This document shows, piece after piece, positions 6,356 to 13,176 of a stretch of 13,612 nucleotides of DNA. Location of the stretch: positions 1 through 13,612 of the forward strand of contig DATJTV010000255.1 of assembly GCA_035503055.1 (NCBI GenBank). Direction: 5' to 3'. Origin of the DNA: JAKAWQ01 sp035503055 (GTDB taxonomy: Bacteria > Pseudomonadota > Alphaproteobacteria > Acetobacterales > Acetobacteraceae). The number at the start of each line of letters is the position of its first letter. Within the stretch, counting starts at the first letter, position 1. Made by a program: the position numbers and the translations under genes. A model generated the notes under the pieces. That model had not been told where the DNA came from. It saw only the letters and a program-made list of their open reading frames with translations, and did no database searches.

Positions 6356-7577
6356 ATATTACCTTCCGGTTGCGCAGCTTTTCGATCGCCTCCGCGCTCA
6401 TCCCAAGCATGTTCGCGTAGACTTCATCGCTGTGCTGGCCAAGCTCGGGAAGGAACGAGCGGACGCCCCCGGGCGTGCGCGAAAGCTTGGGCACCACGCC
6501 CGGAACATGAACCGTGCCTCCTCCCTTCCAAGGGACCGCAAGTAGCATGTCCCGGGCCACGTACTGAGGGTCGGCCAGGATATCGGGAGCCCGGTACACC
6601 TTGACGGCCGGCACCTCGGCCTGCCGCAGGGTCTCCAGGACCTCCTCGATCGACCGGGCCGCAATCCATGCCTCGATCACGCCGATAAGCTCGTCCTCGT
6701 TGTCCGCGCGCGCCGCCGGCGTCGGGAATTTCTCGGCCAGGTCCTTGCGGCCCATGACCTTGGCGAAGCGCGCGAAGACCGCGTCCGTGCCGGTCGCCAG
6801 GACGACATATTGCTTATCCGCAGTGCGGAATATCCCGTTCGGCACGACACGGGGAATCTTCGCGCCGACCGGTTCCTTCACGACCCCGAGCGCCTCGTAG
6901 ATCGCGATGAAGTCCGACATGAGCGCGAACAATCCTTCATAGAGCGCCGTGTCGATGACCTGGCCCTTGCCGCTGGTTGCTCGTTCGTGAAGAGAGGCGG
7001 CAACGCCGTACGCGGTGAACATTCCCGCGATTGCATCGGCAATGCTGACGCCCGCGCGCACCGGAGGGCGGTCCGGGTAGCCGGTGATGGACCGGAGCCC
7101 GCTCATCGCCTCGCCGATCACTCCGAACCCGGGCCGCATCGCGTACGGGCCGGTCTGACCGAATCCCGAAACCCGCGCATAGATGAGGCGTGGATTGAGC
7201 TCGCACAGCACGTCCGGTCCAAGGCCCCAGGACTCCATCCGTCCCGGCCGGAAATTCTCGACCAGCACATCGGACCGGCTTGCCAGCTCGCGGAATATCT
7301 GCGCGCCCTCCCGGTCCCGCACATCGAGCGTCACGCATTTCTTGTTCCGCGAGACGACGGCCCAGGAATAGCTTGTATTCTCGTCATCCGTATGCGCCCA
7401 GCTCCGCATGGGATCGGGGAACCCCGGGCGCTCGACCTTGATGACCTCCGCGCCCATATCGGCAAGGAGCTGGCAGCAGAATGGCCCGGCATAGATGCTG
7501 CCGAATTCCAGCACCTTCACGCCGGTCAATGGCCCCTTCGATACACCAGCCCCGTCGTTCGCTTCTCCGGCACTCAC
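6354..7577 (-). CDS. Class III CoA-transferase (CaiB/BaiF, formyl-CoA transferase family)
   Basis: This 407-residue enzyme would move CoA between acids, such as from succinyl-CoA to the imported carboxylate, or serve as a related racemase. Family signatures in order are LTGVKVLEFGSIYAGPF (17-33), LLADMGAEVIKVERPG (37-52), NKKCVTLD (78-85), ENFRPG (107-112), SGFGQTGPY (137-145) and GQVIDTALYEG (205-215). Glu214 stands where formate/oxalate enzymes carry the Asp nucleophile, or close to it; my alignment here is approximate. The GTG start at 7577 has GGGAGGAAAAAGGCAA directly before it. The open frame to 7700 adds a Ser/Arg-rich stretch that would cross the promoter. As first gene of the operon it probably activates the pathway substrate. 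Confidence 0.9.
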   Translation of the reverse strand: MSAGEANDGAGVSKGPLTGVKVLEFGSIYAGPFCCQLLADMGAEVIKVERPGFPDPMRSWAHTDDENTSYSWAVVSRNKKCVTLDVRDREGAQIFRELASRSDVLVENFRPGRMESWGLGPDVLCELNPRLIYARVSGFGQTGPYAMRPGFGVIGEAMSGLRSITGYPDRPPVRAGVSIADAIAGMFTAYGVAASLHERATSGKGQVIDTALYEGLFALMSDFIAIYEALGVVKEPVGAKIPRVVPNGIFRTADKQYVVLATGTDAVFARFAKVMGRKDLAEKFPTPAARADNEDELIGVIEAWIAARSIEEVLETLRQAEVPAVKVYRAPDILADPQYVARDMLLAVPWKGGGTVHVPGVVPKLSRTPGGVRSFLPELGQHSDEVYANMLGMSAEAIEKLRNRKVI

Positions 7578-7625
7578 TTGCCTTTTTCCTCCCGACCGCG
7601 TCGAACTTAGGCACGAAGATGTTTT

Positions 7626-7644
7626 TGCGCAGACTCCGCCTGCG
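7626..7644 (-). other. Hairpin in the leader of the CoA-transferase mRNA
   Basis: GCGCAG 7626-7631 pairs with CTGCGC 7639-7644 across a 7-base loop. It lies about 50 bases upstream of the GTG start, inside the predicted 5' untranslated region. No U-run follows on the minus strand, so an attenuator is not indicated. Confidence 0.25.
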
Positions 7645-7709
7645 CTCGCCTCTCTCGCGTTACACGATTTTCGCCTTACATTTCCTGCCCTCGACCTCAT
7701 TGGCGCGGG

Positions 7710-7734
7710 TGTTGTCCAACTTGATATGACAACA
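7710..7734. promoter_or_regulatory. Inverted-repeat operator shared by the divergent promoters
   Basis: TGTTGTC 7710-7716 and GACAACA 7728-7734 are perfect inverted 7-mers separated by 11 bases. The site sits midway between the CoA-transferase and GntR genes and overlaps the candidate promoters of both. It is AT-richer than its surroundings. The size and position suit a dimeric GntR/HutC repressor, most simply the product of the adjacent gene. Binding is inferred. Confidence 0.55.
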
Positions 7735-7740
7735 TAACCT
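7712..7740 (+). promoter_or_regulatory. Weak predicted promoter of the GntR-PrpD transcript
   Basis: TTGTCC (7712-7717) and TAACCT (7735-7740) are spaced by 17 bases, with four and three matches to consensus. The inverted repeat fills the spacer. If real, the regulator would control its own gene together with the divergent operon through one site. Confidence 0.3.
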
Positions 7741-7749
7741 ATCCGTCAA
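7721..7749 (-). promoter_or_regulatory. Predicted promoter of the CoA-transferase/transporter operon
   Basis: Read on the minus strand, TTGACG (7749-7744) and TATCAA (7726-7721) are separated by exactly 17 bases, five of six and four of six matches to the housekeeping sigma consensus. The -10 box lies inside the inverted repeat, so a bound regulator would block RNA polymerase. Transcription would begin near 7713, leaving a leader of about 135 bases. Confidence 0.5.
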
Positions 7750-7788
7750 GCGCGCCCAGCGGCCGCCCAGCCTTCCTTGACAGGATGC

Positions 7789-7798
7789 CGTCATGACG
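7789..7798. promoter_or_regulatory. CGTCATGACG palindrome before the GntR gene
   Basis: This perfect 10-bp palindrome ends just ahead of the AGAGGA ribosome binding site of the GntR gene. It could be a second regulator half-site or operator. A looser inverted pair, GTCAAG 7745-7750 and CTTGAC 7776-7781, lies between it and the main operator. Confidence 0.25.
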
Positions 7799-7811
7799 AG
7801 AGGATATTTTC

Positions 7812-8615
7812 ATGCCCCTGGCGCCTTTGCCGCCTTCGCTCAACGAGCCCCTCTACGTCCGTCTGAAGGTCGCGCTCCGTGACCTCATGGGCAGGGGACT
7901 GAAACCCGGCGACCGGCTCCCGAGCGAGACCGAACTTTGCCGCGAATACGACATCAGCCGCATCACGGTCCGCCAGGCCTTGGACGCGCTCGTGAACGAG
8001 GGCGCGATCGAACGCAGGCAAGGGAGCGGCACTTTCGTTGCCGAGCCGAAGCGGGCAGAGGCCGTGGTCTATTTCGGCAGCTTCACCGAAGAAGTCGCAG
8101 CCGACGGGCATCGCGGTTCGACGCGCCTGGTCGGCGCCGAAATCGCCAACGCCGCCTCCCACGTCGCGAGCCGGCTTCGCATGCGGGCGAATCAGCCGGT
8201 GTGGAAAATCCTCCGCGTCCGCTTGAGTGATAAGAAGCCGGTCTGCTACCAGGTGAGCTATGTGCCCCAAACGCTCCTGCCGCGCGTTACCAAGTCGGAG
8301 CTGCGGAGCGGTTCCCTCTACGATCGCCTCGAGCGTACGCTGGGCGAACCTCTCTCCGATGCCGAGGAAAATATCGAAGCGGCACTCGCCGATCCTTTCC
8401 GGGCCGCGCTGCTCGATGTGCGTGTCGGTGCGCCGCTCCTCGTCCTCGAACGCGTCGTCTTCTCCAAGTCGGCGCGCGTCGTCGAATTCAACCGTTCCTT
8501 CTACAATGCTCTCGCGGTGCGCTTCACCCTGCACAGCAAGCGGGGATCTTCCGCACATACCCCGAGCCGCCTGAAATTCCGCAACTCGCTCGAGGAGGTA
8601 TCTCTCAATGATTGA
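7812..8615 (+). CDS. GntR family (HutC subfamily) transcriptional regulator with UTRA domain
   Basis: The protein has 267 residues. An N-terminal winged helix-turn-helix (about 12-78) carries the GntR pattern LKPGDRLPSETELCREYDIS and ITVRQALDALVNEGAIERRQ, ending in the wing GSGTFV. The C-terminal UTRA ligand domain covers about 100-245, with the usual PVWKILRVRL strand near its start and ERVVFS followed by a hydrophobic strand near its end. Such proteins are mostly repressors released by a small pathway metabolite. The ATG at 7812 is preceded by AGAGGA 7 bases away. It is divergent from the CoA-transferase operon and overlaps the PrpD gene by 8 bp, so it very likely controls both arms. Its effector would reveal the substrate class of the cluster. 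Confidence 0.93.
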   Translation: MPLAPLPPSLNEPLYVRLKVALRDLMGRGLKPGDRLPSETELCREYDISRITVRQALDALVNEGAIERRQGSGTFVAEPKRAEAVVYFGSFTEEVAADGHRGSTRLVGAEIANAASHVASRLRMRANQPVWKILRVRLSDKKPVCYQVSYVPQTLLPRVTKSELRSGSLYDRLERTLGEPLSDAEENIEAALADPFRAALLDVRVGAPLLVLERVVFSKSARVVEFNRSFYNALAVRFTLHSKRGSSAHTPSRLKFRNSLEEVSLND

Positions 8616-10005
8616 TGCCGGCTCCGCGCAAGGTTTCAGAGAGACAATGCACGACAGTCCGCGCGTTACCCGCGCGCTGGCCGACTTCGTCGTCAACTCC
8701 CGCTACGATGCGCTTCCGGATGCGGTCCGTCATGAGGGAAGGCGCGCCTTCGTCAATTGGCTTGGCTGCGTGCTCGGCGGATGCCGGACCGAAGCCGTGG
8801 GGCTTGCCCTGCCGCTCTTCGACGAATTCAGTGGCCCCAGAGAGGCAACGGCGATCGGCCACGGCAGGCGTCTCGATATTTTCGGCGCGGCTTTCATCAA
8901 CGGCATGAGCAGCGCCGCGCTCAGCTTCAACGACACCCATCTGCGCACCGTCGCCCACCCGACGACTCCGGTCGCCGCCGTGCTGCTGGCGCTCGCCGAG
9001 CGTCGTCCTGTCGGCGGCGTCGACTTGCTGCATGCGCTGATACTGGGCGATGAAGTGCAGTGCCGGGTGGGCTCGATCCTGACGACACCGCCGGCACGCA
9101 GCCATTTCGCCCTCTCCATGGCGGCACTCGTCGGCGGAATCGGAGCTTCCGTCGCCGCCGCCCGGCTGCTCGCGCTCGGCGAGCGGCGCACGATCTATGC
9201 GATCGGCCTCGCCGCCGCCCAGGCAGGCGGGACGCGGGCGGTGCACGGCTCATCGGCGGGAAGGATGCTCTCGGGCGAGGCCGCGCGGGCCGGCCTGATG
9301 TCGGCGCTGCTGGCGGAAAAATTCTTCGACACGCCGGACGAGGCTTTTGCGGGGGCCAAGGGCTACGCCAATGCACATGCCGAGAATGCCGATGCTTCGG
9401 TGGCGATCGCCGGCCTCGGAGAGACCTTCGAGATCCTTTCCCTCTCCTATAAGCCCTATCCCTGCGGCATCGTCATTCATCCCGTCATCGATGTTTGCCT
9501 CGATCTTGTCCGCCAGTTTCGCCTCGCGCCGGAGGAGATCGAAGAGGTCACCCTGGCCGTCCCCGAATCGGCCATCCAGTTGACCGGCCGGAAGGACCCG
9601 ACCGACCGCGACAAGGCCGGCACGAGCCTCTATCACTGGGCCGCCTCCTCTTTGTTCTATGGCACGGCCGGCCTGGCTCAGGGCGCCACCGAATGCGTGC
9701 GCGATCCCCGCATCATATCGCTGCGCGATCGCATCACCGCCGTCGCCGATCCAGCGCTCGCACCGGATGCAGCCCGTGCGGAGATCCGCCTCAGGGACGG
9801 AAGGATCCTGAAGGCCCATGTCGCGCATGCAAGAGGCAGCGCGGCCCGGCCGCTGACCGACGAGGAATTGTCGGAAAAATTCCTCGCTCAGGCGGAGTCG
9901 ATCCTGGACCCGGCGGCGGCGCAGGATCTGCTTGCACGGGCTTGGCGCCTCGTCGAGGCCAAGGATGTGCGGGGCGCGCTTGCGCCCTTGTTTCGAGAGA
10001 GCTGA
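8608..10005 (+). CDS. MmgE/PrpD family protein (2-methylcitrate dehydratase / cis-aconitate decarboxylase fold)
   Basis: This 465-residue member of the all-helical MmgE/PrpD family has relatives that dehydrate 2-methylcitrate or decarboxylate cis-aconitate to itaconate. The substrate-pocket motif FNDTH...HP is intact (Asp109, His111, His117). His166 lies in the second segment and the KPYPCGIVIHP block (282-292) gives His291. The conserved Lys of the G-T-x-x-K-x-x-H-A-G motif is replaced: the region reads GSSAGRMLSGEAARAG (214-229), with Gly218 at the Lys position and Arg219 next to it. The activity is therefore probably neither of the two textbook ones. The ATG at 8608 follows AGGAGG by 9 bases and lies inside the end of the GntR gene, showing tight coupling. 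A later ATG at 8647 has a poorer ribosome site. Confidence 0.88.
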   Translation: MIDAGSAQGFRETMHDSPRVTRALADFVVNSRYDALPDAVRHEGRRAFVNWLGCVLGGCRTEAVGLALPLFDEFSGPREATAIGHGRRLDIFGAAFINGMSSAALSFNDTHLRTVAHPTTPVAAVLLALAERRPVGGVDLLHALILGDEVQCRVGSILTTPPARSHFALSMAALVGGIGASVAAARLLALGERRTIYAIGLAAAQAGGTRAVHGSSAGRMLSGEAARAGLMSALLAEKFFDTPDEAFAGAKGYANAHAENADASVAIAGLGETFEILSLSYKPYPCGIVIHPVIDVCLDLVRQFRLAPEEIEEVTLAVPESAIQLTGRKDPTDRDKAGTSLYHWAASSLFYGTAGLAQGATECVRDPRIISLRDRITAVADPALAPDAARAEIRLRDGRILKAHVAHARGSAARPLTDEELSEKFLAQAESILDPAAAQDLLARAWRLVEAKDVRGALAPLFRES

Positions 10006-10046
10006 CCGGCTTTGACCTCTCCGCACGCGCCGCATAGCCTCGCCCC

Positions 10047-11633
10047 ATGACGATCACCGCCGCCGCTCTCCGTGCCGCCCTCGCCGACGGGCGCGAGCTT
10101 GCCGTCCTCGATGCCCGCGAGGAGGGCGAGTTCGCCCGCTCGCATCTCTTCTGGGCCGTGCCCTGCCCGCTCTCGGTCGCCGATCTCCGCGCGCCCGCCC
10201 TCCTGCCGCGCCGCTCCGTGCGGATCGTCGCGGTCGATGACGGCGGCGGCGAGGCCGAGCGGCTCGCCGCACTTCTCGCGGGCCTGGGCTGCTCGGACGT
10301 TTCCGTGCTCGCCGGCGGCATCGCCGCCTGGGCAGGGGCGGGCGGCGAGCTCTTCAGCGGCGTCAACGTCCCCTCGAAGGCGTTCGGCGAATGGGTCGAG
10401 CATCATTACGGCACCGAGAGCATCGACGCCGCGGACCTCGAGAGAAAACGCAACGCCGGCGCGAAGATGGTGATCCTCGATTCCCGCACCTTCGAGGAAT
10501 TCCGCCGGATGAACATCCCGGGCGGGATCAGCGTGCCCGGTGGCGAGCTCGTCTATCGCATCGGCGATCTCGCCCCCGACCCCGAGACGCTCGTCGTCGT
10601 CAACTGCGCCGGCCGCACGCGGAGCATCCTCGGCGCCGAGAGCCTGCGCCGCGCCGGCATCCCGAACCGCGTGCTGGCGCTGCGCAACGGCACCATGGGC
10701 TGGGAGCTGGCGGGCTTGGCCTGCGAGCGCGGAGCGGCGCGCCGATACGAGCCGGGCACGCCGGCCTCGGCGGCGCTCGCCCGCGCCCGCGCCGAGCGCT
10801 TCGCCGCATCGGCCGGCGTGCGGGCGATCGATCGCGCTGCGCTCGCCGCTCTCGCCGCCGACCCCGCCCGCAGCCTCTATCTGCTCGATGTCCGAAGCCC
10901 CGAGGAATATCGCGCCGGGCATGTCCCGGGCAGCCGCTCCGCGCCCGGCGGCCAGCTCGTCCAGGCGACCGATTCCTGGGTCGCGGTGCGGGGCGCGCGG
11001 ATCGTGCTGATCGACGATACCGGCGCCCGAGCCCGCATGGCGGGCGGCTGGCTCGCCCAGATGGCGCCCTGGGACGTCTTCGTGCTCGAGGACGCGCTCT
11101 CGGGCCCGCTCGAGACCGGCCCCGAGAAGCGCCCCGAGCCGCCTTCCGCCGCACTCGTCTCCCCCGCTCAGCTCGCCTCCTGGCACGCCCTGCCCGGCAC
11201 GGTGATCGTCGATTGCGCCCGCAGCCTCGAATACCGCGCCGGCCACATCCCGGGCGCGCTTTGGGGATTGCGCGGGCGGCTCGCCGTCCTCGGCCCGGCG
11301 CTGGCGGCGGCGCGGCGCGTCGTCCTCGCCTCGCCGGATGGCTGGCTCGCCGCCCACACCGCCGCCGAGGCCGCAGCGCTCACGCCAGCCCCGATCCACG
11401 TGCTCGCCGGCGGCACCGCTTCCTGGCAAGCCGCCGGCGAGACGCTCGCCGCCACGCCATCCGATCCGCCGGACGAAGCCTGCATCGATGTCAATCTCCG
11501 CCCCTATGACCGCACCTCGGGCATCGAGGAGGCCATGCACGCCTATCTCTCCTGGGAGATCGGCCTCGCCGAGCAGATCGGGCGCGAGAATTCCGTCGCC
11601 TTCGGGTTGCGAGGGCAAAGTGCGGGCGATTGA
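10047..11633 (+). CDS. Four-domain rhodanese-like sulfurtransferase with one catalytic cysteine
   Basis: The 528 residues form four consecutive rhodanese domains at about 1-98, 120-235, 262-355 and 370-475, plus a 50-residue tail. Each has the D-x-R..EF/EY..H/IPG core, for example LDSRTFEEFRRMNIPGG, LDVRSPEEYRAGHVPGS and CARSLEYRAGHIPGA. Only domain 2 has the active-site loop with Cys187 (VVNCAGRTRS). The matching loops hold Asp65 (domain 1), Asp324 (domain 3) and Ser429 (domain 4), so those domains are probably structural or regulatory. Sulfur would be carried as a persulfide on Cys187. The product is likely cytoplasmic, as no signal peptide is seen. The gene begins 41 bases after the PrpD gene with no clear ribosome site, and its codons are much more GC-rich. 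It overlaps comF by 14 bp. Confidence 0.9.
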   Translation: MTITAAALRAALADGRELAVLDAREEGEFARSHLFWAVPCPLSVADLRAPALLPRRSVRIVAVDDGGGEAERLAALLAGLGCSDVSVLAGGIAAWAGAGGELFSGVNVPSKAFGEWVEHHYGTESIDAADLERKRNAGAKMVILDSRTFEEFRRMNIPGGISVPGGELVYRIGDLAPDPETLVVVNCAGRTRSILGAESLRRAGIPNRVLALRNGTMGWELAGLACERGAARRYEPGTPASAALARARAERFAASAGVRAIDRAALAALAADPARSLYLLDVRSPEEYRAGHVPGSRSAPGGQLVQATDSWVAVRGARIVLIDDTGARARMAGGWLAQMAPWDVFVLEDALSGPLETGPEKRPEPPSAALVSPAQLASWHALPGTVIVDCARSLEYRAGHIPGALWGLRGRLAVLGPALAAARRVVLASPDGWLAAHTAAEAAALTPAPIHVLAGGTASWQAAGETLAATPSDPPDEACIDVNLRPYDRTSGIEEAMHAYLSWEIGLAEQIGRENSVAFGLRGQSAGD

Positions 11634-12375
11634 GGTTCCCTGGCGGGCCGGCCGCGCGGTTTTCGACCTCCTCCTGCCGCCCACCTGCCCGACCTGCGAC
11701 GCGCCGGTCGATGCCCCCGGCCTGATGTGCGCCGCCTGCTTCGGCGCCGTCACCCTGCTCGCCGAGCCGCTGTGCCACCGCTGCGGCGCGCCCTTTCCGC
11801 ATCGCGAGGCGGGCGGCCGCGCCCGTCTCTGCCCGGCCTGCGAGCACGCCCCACCTCTCTTCCGGCGCGCCCGCGCGGCACTCCTCTACGACGCCGGCGC
11901 GCAGCGGCTCATTCTGCCGCTCAAATATGCCGACCGGACCGAGCTCGCCTTCGTGCTCGCGCTGCACATGGCCCGCGCCGGCGCCGAGCTCCTCCGCGCT
12001 GCCGATTTCCTGGTGCCGGTGCCGCTCCACAAAAGCCGCCTCTTCGCCCGGCGCTACAACCAGGCGGCCCTGCTTGCCCGCGCGCTCTCCCGCCGCGCGC
12101 GCGTGCCCGCCCTGCCCGACGCGCTCGTTCGGCTGCGCGCCACCGCCTCCTTGGGCGAGATGTCGGCGGCCCGGCGCGCCGAAGAGGTCGCGGACGCTTT
12201 TGCCGTCCGGCCCGCGCGGGCCGAGAAGATACACGGAAGGCGGGTGCTGCTCATCGACGACGTGCTCACGTCCGGCGCCACCGCCAACGCCTGCGCGCAC
12301 GCGCTGCTCGCCTCCGGGGCGGCTTCTGTGGACGTGCTCGCCGCCGCGCGGGTCCCTGACCCGCGCGTCCAGTAA
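11620..12375 (+). CDS. comF: ComF family phosphoribosyltransferase-like protein
   Basis: This 251-residue ComF/GntX homologue starts with a double zinc finger: Cys23-Cys26, Cys37-Cys40, Cys52-Cys55 and Cys71-Cys74. A type I phosphoribosyltransferase domain follows. The ribose-phosphate loop RVLLIDDVLTSGATANA is at 208-224, and the conserved PVPLHKSRLFARRYNQA block precedes it. In naturally competent bacteria ComF is needed for DNA uptake; in others its role is unclear. The GTG at 11620 is chosen because GAGGG lies 4 bases before it and the protein then has the normal length. The upstream open frame (from 11338) is a low-complexity shadow of the rhodanese gene. The overlap with that gene suggests one transcript. 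Confidence 0.92.
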   Translation: MRAIEVPWRAGRAVFDLLLPPTCPTCDAPVDAPGLMCAACFGAVTLLAEPLCHRCGAPFPHREAGGRARLCPACEHAPPLFRRARAALLYDAGAQRLILPLKYADRTELAFVLALHMARAGAELLRAADFLVPVPLHKSRLFARRYNQAALLARALSRRARVPALPDALVRLRATASLGEMSAARRAEEVADAFAVRPARAEKIHGRRVLLIDDVLTSGATANACAHALLASGAASVDVLAAARVPDPRVQ

Positions 12376-12443
12376 GGGTACGATTCTTGCAGAACGATTC
12401 CGGCCGCCCAGATCCCCGAGCGGTGCCGAAGAAGGACGCGCGC

Positions 12444-12710
12444 ATGCCCGAAGTCGAGATCTACACCCAGCCCTGGTGCCCGTACTGCGCGCGCGCGCTC
12501 AGGCTGCTCGCGGCCAAGAAGGTGCCGTTCCGCGAGATCTCGGCCCCGCACGGCACGCCCGAGCGGCAAGAATCGATCCGCCGCTCCGGCGGACGGACGA
12601 CCGTGCCGCAGATCTTCATCCGGGGCGAGCCGATCGGCGGAAGCGACGAGCTGGTGCAGCTCGACCGGACAGGCCAGCTCAACCGGCTTCTCGGCATCGC
12701 GGCGGCGTAA
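12444..12710 (+). CDS. grxC: Glutaredoxin 3 (class I, dithiol)
   Basis: This 88-residue thioredoxin-fold protein reduces disulfides and protein-glutathione mixed disulfides in the cytoplasm with glutathione. The active site is Cys12-Pro-Tyr-Cys15, the cis-proline lies in TTVPQIFI, and the GG-SDEL glutathione-binding segment follows; all are as in bacterial GrxC. The ATG at 12444 has AAGGA 7 bases upstream and gives the standard length. A TTG further upstream (12387) would add a charged, non-conserved 19 residues and is rejected. It lies 68 bases after comF and 4 bases before the DUF1178 gene. Confidence 0.95.
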   Translation: MPEVEIYTQPWCPYCARALRLLAAKKVPFREISAPHGTPERQESIRRSGGRTTVPQIFIRGEPIGGSDELVQLDRTGQLNRLLGIAAA

Positions 12711-12714
12711 CCCA

Positions 12715-13170
12715 ATGATTCACTATCGGGTCCGCTGCAGCGAGGGCCACGAGTTCGAGGGCTGGTTCAAGGACAGCCAGGCCTTCGATCGCCAGGCCAA
12801 GCGCGGCCTGATCGGCTGCCCGGTCTGCGGCGGCGTCGACGTGGCGCGCGCCTTGATGGCGCCCGCCCTGCCCCGCGCGCACGCGCCGGCCCCGCCGCCC
12901 GCCCCGGCCCCCGCGGCGAAGCCGATGGCGGTCGCCGGCAAGGCGATGCCGGACCAATTGAAGGCGCTCCTCCAGAAGATGCGCTCCGAGGTCGAGAGGA
13001 ACTGCGAGTATGTCGGGCCCGGCTTCGCCGACGAGGCGCGCCGGATCCATCGCGGCGAGAGCGAGCGGCGCGGCATCTATGGCGAGGCGAGCCCCGAGCA
13101 AGCCGAATCGCTTTCGGACGAGGGCATCGAAGTCGCCCGCATCCCCTGGGTCGACCGCGCCGACGGCTAG
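12715..13170 (+). CDS. DUF1178 family protein
   Basis: This 151-residue protein opens MIHYRVRCSEGHEFEGWFKD, the signature start of DUF1178, with a likely zinc site made of Cys8, His12, Cys35 and Cys38 (GCPVCGG). A Pro/Ala linker (about 50-68) leads to the conserved C-terminal half with the ERNCEYVGPGFADEARRIH and RGIYGEAS blocks. The family has no established function. It is often found beside glutaredoxin 3 and, in many alphaproteobacteria, a carbon-nitrogen hydrolase; that hydrolase is absent between them here. The ATG is 4 bases after the grxC stop, so the two are coupled. It converges on the SDR gene with a 6-base gap. Confidence 0.92.
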   Translation: MIHYRVRCSEGHEFEGWFKDSQAFDRQAKRGLIGCPVCGGVDVARALMAPALPRAHAPAPPPAPAPAAKPMAVAGKAMPDQLKALLQKMRSEVERNCEYVGPGFADEARRIHRGESERRGIYGEASPEQAESLSDEGIEVARIPWVDRADG

Positions 13171-13176
13171 GAGCCG

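Noticed and set aside
7777..7805. TTGACA at 7777-7782 as a -35 box for the GntR gene
   Set aside because: The -10 would fall on the ribosome binding site (GAGGAT/AGGATA) and transcription would begin at the start codon. A leaderless transcript is unlikely given the good Shine-Dalgarno sequence.
9888..11753. A 621-codon minus-strand open frame
   Set aside because: It covers the rhodanese gene and parts of its neighbours on the other strand. Its Gly/Ala/Arg-rich sequence has no domain, and long antisense frames are expected at this GC content.
12387..12443. Upstream TTG start for the glutaredoxin
   Set aside because: It adds 19 charged residues not seen in GrxC proteins, while the ATG at 12444 has a ribosome site and gives normal length.
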